Source of the DNA: Cynocephalus volans | Taxonomy: Eukaryota; Chordata; Mammalia; Dermoptera; Cynocephalidae | NCBI RefSeq assembly: GCF_027409185.1 | Contig: NC_084470.1 | Span: 39,917,001-39,981,000, forward strand | Length of the DNA: 64,000 bases | Direction of reading: 5' to 3' | Shown: in pieces, positions 42,640-53,479 of the stretch | How the letters are laid out: the number at the start of each line of letters is the position of its first letter | Position numbering within the stretch: position 1 is the stretch's first letter | Program-made: the position numbers and the translations under genes | Notes under the pieces: generated by a model | Seen by the model: the letters and a program-made list of their open reading frames with translations, nothing else | Database searches by the model: none | What the model was told of the DNA's origin: nothing

Positions 42640-42650
42640 TAATTCAATTA
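42640..42650. promoter_or_regulatory. palindromic paired-homeodomain (P3) site TAATTCAATTA
   Basis: TAAT-N3-ATTA is the classic dimer site for paired-class homeodomains, and here it is part of the 13-base palindrome CTAATTCAATTAG. It lies 70 bases upstream of the EOMES TATA box. A further TAATT core follows at about 42660. Confidence 0.6.
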
Positions 42651-43192
42651 GGCATTTACTAATTGGATCAAGTCGCCTGTGACTTTTTTTCCCTTTACCC
42701 TGATTTTTTTCCTCTCCCCCTTTGAGACTCTGTCCTGCTGTGAGAACCAATCCTAGTGTCTGTATTTCCCTAGAGTTTGGGGGAACAGGGTTTGCGGTCT
42801 CAGTAGCGGGGCCCACCCTTGACACAGAAATCATCCCAGTGCTCTGCGCAGGGAATGCGGTGGCGGGAGCAGGTTTTAGAGGACGGAGGGAGAAAGGTCC
42901 TTCAAGCTGACTGCTTGCAGGGAGGCGTCGGTGGGGAACTAGGGCGAATTGAAGATGGGCCCAAGCGAAATCTCTTTCATTGTCAGGAGCTGTAATTTCA
43001 AGGCACACCTTTCTCCCGACGGAGGACTCCCTGGCCTCCAACGCACAGGGACCACTTTTTGTTCGGTTTTAATACTTTCACCCAGTGGGAAGGGTTTGTG
43101 GAGAGGAACCTCGAGGTTAGCTTTTGGGATTCCAGAGTCGGCTAGAGCACACTACCATCCTGGAGGAACTAACCTCTCAAATTTTGAATCCA
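42651..43192. promoter_or_regulatory. EOMES proximal upstream region
   Basis: Single-copy sequence. A T-box half-site-like AGGTGTGC is present on the minus strand at about 43004-43011, which could serve autoregulation. No transposon was seen until the SINE at 43193. Confidence 0.4.
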
Positions 43193-43276
43193 GGCTGGCC
43201 GGTTGGTTCAGTTGGTTGGAGCGTGGTTCTGATAACACCAAGGTCAAAGATTTCATGCCTCTACCGGCCAGCCGCC
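43193..43276 (+). mobile_element. tRNA-Ile-derived SINE in the EOMES upstream region
   Basis: A single-unit copy: ggctggccggttggttcagt, then 'ggagcgtggttctgataacaccaaggtc', a degraded B box and 'tctaccggccagcc', ending in an A/T-rich tail. It lies about 0.65 kb upstream of the predicted transcription start, opposite in orientation to the gene. Confidence 0.88.
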
Positions 43277-44048
43277 AATAAATAGTATTTTTTAAAAAAA
43301 TCAGAACCCCGGGTGGCGGTGGGGTGCTGGAGACCAGACAAGAGGGAAACTAAGAGAGCTGACCACTTACCCTCATACCCACTCCAACACGCCTGCTTTC
43401 GGGAGTCAATCACTTTTACTTCCCACAATTTAAAATCCATGCTGCTCAGTTTTCCTGAATCCTGGATTCTTCTCCCACACCCCCATCTTCAGCTGGGCCT
43501 GACACCAAGAAACAAAGGTTTCCTGGCAGCCGCACGGTTAAGATTCCCTGTGCCTCTCCTCTGCGGCATAACACAGAAGGTAGAATAATTAGTGAAATAA
43601 TCAGTTTGATAGTGAATTAAGCCCCTTTGCCCCAGCTGCCTGTTTCTTCCCTGCGTTTCCGCAGAGTCAAGAGCAGAGCCGTCATATTTTACTGTTTTAT
43701 TAGTACGGAAGGCGGGGTGGGGGTGGGGGGCTGCACGTTTCGTGGCGGATAAGGAGAAGCCTGAATATTCGCTGTTAGTAAGCAATTCTGGACGCCGCCA
43801 ATACTCGCTCCGGGAACGCATTTTCCGGCTGAGATGTCGAGACTCTGCTTCCCCACCCGAACGCGATCACACGGGAAACTCTTCGCCCACAACAGATGAG
43901 GTGGCCGCAGGATTTTCTGAGCGCACACACGCCAGTGCAGAAGAGCGCGAAGCTACCCAACTTAGGTTCAGACCACAGCAGCGCCAACATCCGCACGTCT
44001 GGGTTAGAGCGAGGCGGTCCTTAATGCACTCTCCAGGGCATTTATCAC

Positions 44049-44083
<35 letters not shown>

Positions 44084-46500
44084 TGGTGATGAAAACCAGG
44101 AGCGCACGAAGGTTTTCAGGGTCAAGGCACAGCCAGGGGGGAGGGAGCAAGTTAAGATGAGTGGGCCAGGGCGGTGGCTTTGTAGGTCCTGGGCTAGAGC
44201 AGCCCGGGAGCAGATCCCCGGAAAGCTGGCACCCAGCGCGCTCAGTCCTGCGCTCCCTGTATTTCCATTTCCTCTCATCAGTTTATGAGTTTGATGCGGC
44301 TCTCTGCGCTCGTCACTCCACTGTCCACTCCTACCTCCCCCGCCTTAGTTTTATTTTGACCCAGCGAAGTCTTGAAGAACTGATATTTCAGATAGTATAG
44401 CGCTTTTGAAGATTTCATGATTTTCAACGTGGGGATTCCGTGAGGGGGACGCCAGCGCAAGTGAAGGAAAGGGCCGTGCAGCTTGAGCGGTTCTGGCGAC
44501 CAAGCCCTGGGCTACCGGGTTCTGGTTACAGCTCCTGGGATCCTCCACATTAGCCATGACCTGAGCTGCAAGATGTTTGAGGGAAAAGCATGGGGGGAGA
44601 CAGAATCTCACGTTATTTGGAAATAAGGTGGCCGGGGGGACATGGCAGTTTTGCACTTTAACACGACCAGAAGCGGGCCTCGGTGTCCCTTCAAAACGCT
44701 TTTGAAGCGGCCAGGGAAGCGCTTCGCGTGGCAGAGTGCCATCGCAGGCAACAGGCATCGTTCCGATCCACTCTGGCGCAAGTAACGCGGGCCAGCTGTC
44801 CCCCGCGCCACATCAGAAAGGGCTAATTTTATTCCAGCCCCAGAGCAAGCTCTTGAAAGCGCGTGGGTTCATTACGAGTGCCACATAATTATTAAATATA
44901 TACACAGTATGTATCATTAGGATTTGTATTGATTCTTGGGAGCAGGGAATTGCGGTATATATCTCCCCACCTCCCCAATAAATCTTATTATTTTACCCAA
45001 ACTTCAACACATTTTACAGATGGAGAAGCAAAGAAAAATCCAAAGAGAATGAAAATTTAGGTTCTACAAAACTACTCTGGGGCTTCAAATTTTTGGAACA
45101 TGGAAAATATTTACATAATATATTACATATTATAAGTATATATTTAAAATTCCTCTTTAAAATAATGAAAAGCACTGTTTCAACTACAGATTTTTTTTCT
45201 GTCTGCAGAACAAAGAGACAAAGATCTCATTTAATGATTCTTCTGTGTTGATTAATTACCTCATTATTATTACATATGGAATATAGTAGTCTAAAATGCC
45301 TGGAGAATTATAGATGAACAAATCCGTAATTTTCTACTTGGAATGGGCTTTCCTTTTGCTGGCCCAATATTACTTATAACCAGGGAAAGAGGCATAAAAA
45401 ATATTTTCATGTATCGCAGCCACACTTTAAAATACAAGCACTCCTTTCCAGAAACAGGAACAGAAAAGAAAGCTGTAGCAGTGGCTCCAGTGAACACGTC
45501 AGGCAGCACCCTCCTTAGACTGGGTGGGCAAATAACAGAGCCTTCCAGCCTGTTTGCTGTTTGATTTCAATTACACCCTAAGCTTCATGAAATCCAAATG
45601 AGACATTTATTGAAAGGTGCCTGGTTTTATGTGGCTCAACTGACAGTGTATTGGAATACATTGAACAAAAACATCAACACTGAGGAGGAAATGTGGAGAC
45701 CCCTTGGAACCCCAGACCCAAATGCTGGCTGGATTGACTCAAATTTTGCATCTTGCAGCCTGAGATGGAGCAAGCAGGAACATTTGAAGGCTACAAGGAA
45801 GCCAATGCTACAGCCTGTGTGTGAGCATATTAAAGACCTCATGCTCTATTGTCCTGAACGATAATACCAACTTCATGCCACCATCTCAATCTGATAACAC
45901 AAAGTTATTGCCAACTTGACCAGGTGACCTCTTTGTCTTTTTTCCTCAGATGTAACCACTATGAATGCATTTATCTTTTAAAAGCAAAAGTAAGAAGCAT
46001 TTGGTTGTAACAGAACTATTACACATCAAATACATATATACACATATGAATAAGTTACAGAGGTGAGTTATAGATGAGTGCAATGATATAGGGCGAGTCC
46101 CCCCCACCCCCCAACCAAGGGGGCCCATATAAATGTCCCAATAAATTCTATTATTTTCACCCCCACTAAAAACGTGTTATCAAAACACTGTTCATGTTAT
46201 TCAAACACTTTGTAAATTCTGAGCAGACTTGCTGCCGGTTCTCCTTTTAACCCTAGGAAAACATTCCAACATTAACCGGTCACCAGCGCTCTGCCTGGAC
46301 TCTGGGAAAATGTCAATAGGTTTTTTGTGGCAAGTTGGTCCTTTTACTATTTATCTATAGCTCTTTCTTTGTTGATGTTACATTTTATTTCACCATCTCA
46401 AATTCACTCTTTGGCCCTTTGTTCTCTGATGGCCAGATCTGCCACCTCTGCTGTGCTTTCCAAAGGGGGAGGGAGCTTTCATCACTGTAAGGTGGTTCAT
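43277..46500. other. upstream intergenic DNA, largely repeat-free
   Basis: No gene was recognised. A 32-base T-run lies at 44051-44082. AT-rich patches with homeodomain-type cores occur at about 43575-43625 and 44880-45260. The low repeat content suggests regulatory constraint, which I could not measure. Confidence 0.45.
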
Positions 46501-46504
46501 GTAT

Positions 46505-46666
46505 GTTTCTTTCTTTCTCTCTCTCTCTCTTTTTTTCTCTCTCTCCCCTTCCTCTTATTCTTTTTTCTTTCTTCTTTTCTTCCTTCCTTTCTCTCTTTTT
46601 CTTTCTTCCTCTCCTTTCTCCTTCCCTCCTTTTTTTCTTTCTCTCTCTTTCTTTCTCTCCTTCTTT
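46505..46666. repeat. 160-bp homopyrimidine tract
   Basis: Almost pure C/T on the plus strand (mixed CTTT, CT and TTCC units) with a single A interruption. It can adopt intramolecular triplex (H-DNA). It lies 4 kb upstream of EOMES. Open frames rich in Ser/Phe/Leu here are artefacts. Confidence 0.95.
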
Positions 46667-49600
46667 CATTCTAGAAAAAAGTCCTGTAAGACAAAACATC
46701 TCAGCAAGAACATGTAGTGTTGATTCTGCTGACAACTGCAGATATTCCCAGGAACACAGTTTCACTTTTATAAGAATTGATAGAATTATATTTCACAGTG
46801 ACAATGAAATAGATTGGTCACTTGTTGAAAAACAAAACAAAACAAAAACCTAGATCCATAAGTGAGTGAAGCAAAGGGTTGTATTAAACCCATTGTATTT
46901 TTCAAACAAAAATGACCAATTTGAACTATTATCTTAGAGCTATCAGTTTATATATTTATTTGTTAAGTGCAGCTGTTGTTCACTGTTAAAATATGAGGAG
47001 GTCAGGGAGTACTGAAATAGAAGTTAATAAGTAAACACACTAAAAGCTGCTTATTACAAAAAATAAATGGTCTTTTCTTAAACACTGAATAACAATCTTT
47101 GGCAGTAGCCCATAATCTTGGATTACCTTTTTTTATGTAAGTATTTGTAAAACTGTAGATGAATTCCTGGATTTAACTGCTGTTTTATTATGATCACGAT
47201 CATGAACATCATCACATTTCTCATCATATTTATGGGAGTACCCATATTCACATAAATACCAAGAAAAGCCACAAGAAGCAAATAAAGTAAAACACTCTCA
47301 AAAAAGCATATTATGAACATGTTTGGCTAATTATTGATACATTAACCATGAAAATTTCACAGGGCTTCCTTCATCTGTCTTGCTTACTTTTCCACCTTGA
47401 AAGGCCCGGCACTTAGTAGGTGCTCATTGGTTAAAAGAAAGAAAGGGGCTACTCTATATGTGTGCTAGGACAGCTTACATAGGCCAAGGACAGTTCAAGT
47501 CTTAGGCTTTATAACCGTGAAGATTAAACTGAACATGGCTTTTTTCCCCCTGTAAAAGAAAAAGAAAACAGATCTTCCTAAATTAATAGATTTGACATTT
47601 TCATCTTATTTAGACTTTGAAGACATTTTTATCTTTTTAAAGATCTTTTCTACCCCAAAGTTCTTACATTATTGCACGGCTTGGTGTTATATGTCAGTGC
47701 TAACATTCTTCCCCAGGAAAATAGAAAAAAGAACAGTGCTGGAGTTGCAGTACACCTGTTACAGGACGCAACCACCATGTCGGCAAGGAAAAGTATTATT
47801 GGGAATGTAAATCAATTGCACATCACTAACAGAGTTGGCAGAGCTTGTGAAAATAAATGTCTCAACAGAAGGCACCTCTATAATACAGGTGTGGCAAGAT
47901 GTCTACACAACAGGTGGGTAGAACCCAATGCTGTTGACCAGGGCTTCAATATGACAAGGGCAGCTGGAATATCCCATGCAGGCCCTATGAAAGAAATTGG
48001 GGAGAGGGGAAGCCCGGGTTGGGGGAGTTACTCAGCAGAAACAACTAAGCCCCTAATATAACCAAGGAAGAGAAAGTGAGAGGGAATAACGAAGGAAGGA
48101 CAGACAACAAAATAGAAAAACCAAAGAGGTCATTCCTTAAACTTCTCCCTTTTCAGACTCCTAAGAGAAAAAGCAGAACCTTGTATTCAGAACTGTATGG
48201 ATTTGTGGCTCTACCTTTTACCAGCTTCGTGAATCTGGGCAAGCTCCTTAGCCAATGTGTGCCTCAATTTCCCCACCTGTAACAACAGCATTCATAATAT
48301 AAAGTAATTAGAACAGCACATGGCACATAGGAAGGTCTAAAGTCTTTCCTATTACTACCCACTACACTTACACTGAGCACACTTTCCGCCCTTCTTACTA
48401 AGATCCTGGGGCTCAAAGAGAATGAATCAACCTTAGTCTTTCTCCTCCCAGGGATTCGCGGTCCGATGCGGGAGGCCAGGAGCGAACAAGTCAAGGGCAA
48501 CGTGAACCAGTGGTAGGAAGTAGGGCTGAGTCGGTCAGAACTGCGAGGAGAGTCCTCAGTTGTTCCATCAGCTTCTGTTTCCCCAGAAAGAGGGGTGGGG
48601 GTGGGGGATCAAGTGCCCCCCGGGGAGCGCGGCTGGAAAGGTGCACTTCAAAGAGACGTGGCTGGGGCGCCCTAACCCGGGCGCGCCTTCCGCCCCCTCC
48701 AGGCCGCCATTAGCATTCTGTTTTTCCCAGGGCCTCCCCTCCCTCCTGCCCGCCTGCCGGGATTTTGCCTTTCCGGTGGATTACTTGTCAAAGAAAGAAA
48801 ATAGGGTATTTAGCTCAGCTTTTGTTCTCCACCTACTTGGTTAAACGCCCGACCCCGAAGGAGTTAAGTGAGTTGGTCGGAAGCCTTCCGCAGGGTTCTG
48901 GCTCTAGGAGAAGGCACCCCGAACTGGAAGTCCAGAAAAAGATGCCATCTGGATGCTCTCGCGGACGGTCCCTGTGGCCCTCGGTGGCGGCATCTGCAAG
49001 TTGAGAGGACAAGTGCAGAGCAAGATCAAGCACAGAGGGCTGCTGTTGAGGGAAGGCGGGAGGAGGCCCTCAAGTCCAGGCCGGCCTGGGATGCTTAATC
49101 ACTCAGCAAGGTCCGGGAGGGTCCACGAACCCCCCTGACCCCACAGGTTACGAAGGGTCCGCAGGAAAGGAGTACCTAAGGGGGAGGGGGCGGGGCAAAG
49201 AGCAGCTGGGTATACTTCTCCACGTATCTGGGGCTGACTTTCAAGAATAGAGTTTATCCTCAAATTTACAACCAAAGGAAGAAAATAATAAAAGCAGCAG
49301 CAGCTGGCTATAGGCCGGACTTTCTGCTTTACTTGTTTCATCTTCTTAAATCAGCACCCTAAAATGTTATCCCATTTTACAGAAGAGTAAAGCAATGCTT
49401 GAAGAGGTGAAGGACCTTGCTCTAAGCACACAGCTAAAAATGGTAGCCCGGGAATTTGAATCCAGGCTGGCTGAGCTTTAGGGCTCCCAGAGGAGGGGTT
49501 AAGTACGTGTGAATGGGGCGGGGTGTGAGTAGTTGTTTTCTTTGGGGATAAGGGGGCTCAGAGGTAGTCAGTGGGTTGGGGACCTCGTGTAGCTTCGGAG

Positions 49601-49790
49601 GAAGCGAGTGGACGGCGTTCAGTGACCATCTGCAGCCTGGGGACCTTTAGAATGAGTCTCTTTGGAGGAAGCCGGGCCCCGTCACTCCACTTTAACCCCC
49701 CATCTCGGGGTCGAGTCGGCCACCCTCTCTTGGAATACTCATAACATGGGTGGACCACTTTCTGTGAGCTAAGGCAGGGCCACGCCGGCC
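46667..49790. other. upstream intergenic DNA, no gene recognised
   Basis: Mostly single-copy. A MIR-like remnant lies at about 49345-49480 ('cccattttacagaagagtaaagcaa', 'cacacagct'). A CpG-rich shoulder covers 48440-49000. The stretch 47750-48000 contains AGGTGTGG and could be an enhancer. Confidence 0.45.
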
Positions 49791-49899
49791 CTTGGCATAC
49801 ATTACCCCATTTGAGCCCTCACTGCCGCCTGTCACAGGCGGCTGCTTTCATCATTCCCATCTTGCAGATAAGAAAATAGAGTCTGCGTGGAATAACGTT

Positions 49900-50600
49900 A
49901 ACTTGCCTCAGGGGTACACGATTTGCGACGGCCCCGGGAGCTGAAAAGGCGACGCCTTCTCCCTGGAACTCTGCAACCTTTTACAGAAAATTGAGGTCTC
50001 CCTGCCCCGAGCTTTTATGGAGGGGCATCCGCAGAGGAGCAGCGGCGAAGCAACAGCCAGCTGTGCCGCATCTCCGACCCCACCTCTCTGGCCCGCCAAG
50101 TCTTCTTTTATCCCACTCCCCGCCCGGGATTGCGGCAGCCCCGCCCCTCACATCAAGGCGTTCTCCTGAGCTGGGGTTTTGGGACATCGGGGGAGTTTTC
50201 TCGCCTCCCCGGCAGACGCTCGAAGCCTTTGAATTGCGCACGGGCGGGGAGCGAACAGGCTCGTCTGCTTTCTCCGTCCTCTGCGCGCGGGACCTCTGCG
50301 GTCGCCCTGACCCCGCAACGCGCTGCTCCGAGACCGCGCACTCGCCGTCAGGGAACCGATCTCCCCATCCACGGAGCCTTTTAGGGCTCTGAGCGCTTGG
50401 CTATTGCACCCACCGTGACGCACAATCTTTCCTGCCCACTCCCTGGTCGGCGCGGCCCGAGAAAAAAATGCCAGTTCCAGGCAGGGGCTCCAACCTAGAC
50501 GTCAGGCGCCCGAGCGAAGGAAGGCTCTCCCGGCGCCTGCCCGCCTAGCAGGACGCAGGCCAGGGTCCCGCGACCTCATCCCCGCGCCGTCCAAGGCTCA
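49900..50600. promoter_or_regulatory. CpG island 7.5 kb upstream of EOMES
   Basis: High CpG density with GC boxes ('ccccgcccgggattgcgg', 'cagccccgcccctc'). Open frames of 60-130 codons exist on both strands but have no domain. Candidates: enhancer-associated island, alternative first exon or a divergent non-coding RNA start. A MIR-like remnant abuts it at about 49790-49930. Confidence 0.55.
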
Positions 50601-51834
50601 GATCTCCCATGTACTAGGGGTTGTTCTCGGGTAGTCGGGTGCCTCAGTTTCCTTCATCACCGTCCTCCACAAGTACCCACCCACTCCAGGTTGTCTTGAG
50701 TTTTTAAAAAGATGTGGGGGGAGGGGGGGGTCCCACATATTTCCTCTTGCCTTCCCTCTTTGCCTTTTCACCCTGCGAGTCTTCTCTGTATCTGAGGTGA
50801 GGCTCCAGGGCACAGGATAATTTCGACGCCTTTGACCTCACCAACAGTTATGTATCTCACAACAATACAATATATTATATATAACAATACATTATATAAC
50901 ATAGAATCCATATATACTTAAAAACATACTTGTATAAGGTTTAAAAAGCAAAACCCCAAAAGCCACCAGGTTGCAATGTCTCGCGCCTTCCAATTTCCCG
51001 ACCAGAAGGCAACCACTATAGTTTCTCGTGTGCGTATTTCCGGGGCTATTATATCACATGCTCGCACCAGCAAGTACGTGTACGTACCTGCACTCCTTAT
51101 CTGTCCCTCCCCATCTGCACGCTTTTATACACACTATTCAACACTTTGCTTTTTTTTTTTTTCCACTTAAAATGTATCTTTAGGTTAGTTCCTAAAGACG
51201 TCGGAATTTCTGCTAGCTGGGCACATGCTGGGCGCACAATTGGCAGGAAATGTTTAAAAATTAGATATTGGTGCTTCGGGAGCGGGGGGCTGGTTCCTTC
51301 CAGCTGCGCAGCAGCAGCGACCCACGCTGCGGTCCTCTCTGAGGCCGGCAGCCAGATGTCCTGTGCCCCCGGAAACGCACCTGCGAGGAGAGGTTTGCGC
51401 AGCGCGAGGCGCAGCACCCCCTTGCATCGCGTACGCGGAACCCCTCCTGGGCCTCGCTGTGGGAGTTTCCCTTTTTCTGAGACCCCTCATTATGTGGCTT
51501 CTGAGACCCCAGAAGCGGGTAAACAAGCTCTCGGACCCTGTCCTGTGCTCTTGGGGTCGTGGGAGGGAGAGTGATCTGCTAGACAGTCCCAATGCTGCCT
51601 TAGGTCAGATCAAAGGGAAGTACCTGGAGGGACCATCAGCTCTATTAACATCCCGCTTGGCTTGGCTGCTGGGGGCGGGGATAGTGTTGGGCAGATGCGG
51701 ACCAGGAATCGCGTGTTGCCAAAGGCCCAAGGAGTCACCTCATCAGAAATACTTCCTGAATTCCCCTCGGTCCCAATGGCAACTCTTGAAGATGTAGAAG
51801 CTTCCTAAGCTTCTCCCTAGAAATCGTGCTATTT
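50601..51834. other. intergenic DNA, CpG-rich patch at 51180-51560
   Basis: No gene recognised. Overlapping frames of 106-144 codons at 51097-51797 lie on both strands and reflect GC content. The part near 50860-51170 resembles old L1 text but is too diverged to call. Confidence 0.45.
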
Positions 51835-52290
51835 GCCTCAAGACATTCAACAATATCAAAAAACACTGATTGACTTAGGACATGTGTTAGGCATTGTGCT
51901 GCCTGCTGGGGTGCAGAACTGACCATGGTGACAAGGACAAATTGCCACGTCCTGGGGAGCTGGTGGTAGATGCAGACAACATGAAAACAGCAAATAAGAG
52001 AATATCAGAAAATATCCAAACAGGATAATGCGGTGGTTCTCAATCTTGACGCACACTCGACTAATCTGGGGAGTTCTTAAAAATTTATTCGTAACACCTT
52101 GAACGAATAAATAAAAATCTCTGGGAGTTAGATCCAGGGACCAGTATTACTTAAATATCCTCCAGGTGATTCTTTCCCGTGTGCCGCAAAGTTGGAGAAC
52201 CACTGGACTTATGGGTTTGGGAGTTGGTAGAAGCCCTTTTCCCAGAGTTGACGTTTGAGCTGAGACAGCAATGCGGGAGGTGGCAGACTC
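51835..52290 (+). mobile_element. ancient interspersed repeat with nested MER5A-like element
   Basis: 51835-52031 ('gacatgtgttaggcattgtgctgcctgctgggg', 'aactgaccatggtgacaagg') and 52207-52290 ('gacgtttgagctgagac') look like two halves of one old mammalian repeat of the same kind as at 59130. A hAT element sits between them. Confidence 0.55.
52032..52206. mobile_element. MER5A-like hAT-Charlie element
   Basis: The ends are inverted: 'ggtggttctcaatctt' on the left and 'aagttggagaaccactgg' on the right. The interior 'ctaatctggggagttcttaaaa', 'agtattacttaaatatcctccaggtgattct' fits MER5. About 175 bp, non-autonomous. Confidence 0.82.
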
Positions 52291-52725
52291 TGTGCCCAGC
52301 CCTGTGTCTGCTGGTGCTCTGGGACTGACAGCGGGGAAGGGAGAAAGGGCTTTTTAAGAGCAGAAGGAAGCATGTGAGACGGAAGCATCTGGTCACAGTG
52401 TTCTTCATCGCTGGGAAGTCTCTCAATTGCCCAATTCTTAGGGAAGATTTAAACATCACTGAAAAATATCTAGTTTATGATGATCAATTTTTAAACATAA
52501 TTTTAAAAGCAAATAATGCAGGAAAATATTTTAAAAGTAATATAATGCTAGAAAGCTTCTAACAGTAACTTCATGAGGTATTTCATGAGAACATTTCAAC
52601 AAATCTAGACACTATCCATTCTTATGCACCAGTGTTGTGTTTACCATAAAGAAAAAAAGCTACTCCCTAGAATTTTAATTTTGTGTTTATCAAAAGAACC
52701 GCTTATTTAGGCAAAGTGTTATTTT

Positions 52726-52867
52726 CATAGTTCACTCAAGTTGTTGGGCGTTTTTTTCTTTGTTTGTTTGGCAGGCAGGCACCCGGGGATCCCAACCCTT
52801 GACTTTGGTGTCACAACACCAGGCTTTAACCAACTGAGCTAGCCGGCCAGCCCCCATAGTTTACTCA
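52726..52867 (-). mobile_element. tRNA-Ile-derived SINE with 13-bp target-site duplication
   Basis: Minus-strand single-unit copy (about 52739-52854): 'ggccggctagctcagttggttaaagcctggtgttgtgacacc', then 'aaagtcaagggttggg', then an A-rich tail (T-rich on the plus strand). Flanking repeats catagttcactca (52726) and catagtttactca (52855) differ at one base. Confidence 0.9.
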
Positions 52868-53479
52868 TGCACATACAATAAAAGCTGTATGCACAGGCAG
52901 TGACAGCTGTGTCACTACTGCCACCTTACCAACAGTGATCGTAAGATACCACCGATTGTAGAATGCATCTAAATTTCCAAGAATTTGAAGGGTGTGTTGT
53001 AGAATTGACTCAATCCAGTGACGTCCAGTGAGCTCACTACTGTCAGAGCCTTACACCTTTCAGCTCACTTAATCCTCACAGCAACCATATGAGGTAGAAC
53101 TATTTTTAATAACATTTACAGATGAGAAAACCGAAGCACTGAAAGGGGTTACTTTTAAGTTAGACCACTACCAAGTTATAGATAAAGGACATAAATCCAC
53201 TGTGGACTTCACTACCACACCAAACTGAGAAAATTGTCCAGACGAGTCAACTGGGACACAGAAAGGTTGAAAAGAAGGGTATGGAGTGAGAAGTAAGAGA
53301 AAGGGTTTGAGAGTACAATGTAGTGGTAGATTGGGATCTGTATTTCCGTTTGACTTCAGTTTCATAACTGTTTGGAAGTAGAAGGGATCACATGGTAAAA
53401 CAGTATTATACAGCCAAGGGTACTCATGTCATTCATTATAAGAACTTATAGTAAAGAAATGATTTCTGCATATATTCAG
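52868..53479. other. intergenic DNA with a MIR-type remnant
   Basis: About 53010-53165 resembles a MIR-family repeat ('cagctcacttaatcctcacagcaaccatatgaggtagaac', 'acagatgagaaaaccgaagca'). The rest is unassigned. Confidence 0.55.

Noticed and set aside
46385-46853. Open frames of 72-126 codons around 46,500
   Set aside because: They are produced by the homopyrimidine tract and are low-complexity (Phe/Ser/Leu on one strand, Lys/Glu/Arg on the other).
51097-51797. Overlapping 106-144-codon frames on both strands
   Set aside because: No recognisable domain, no clear exon borders and GC-rich composition; not supported as genes.
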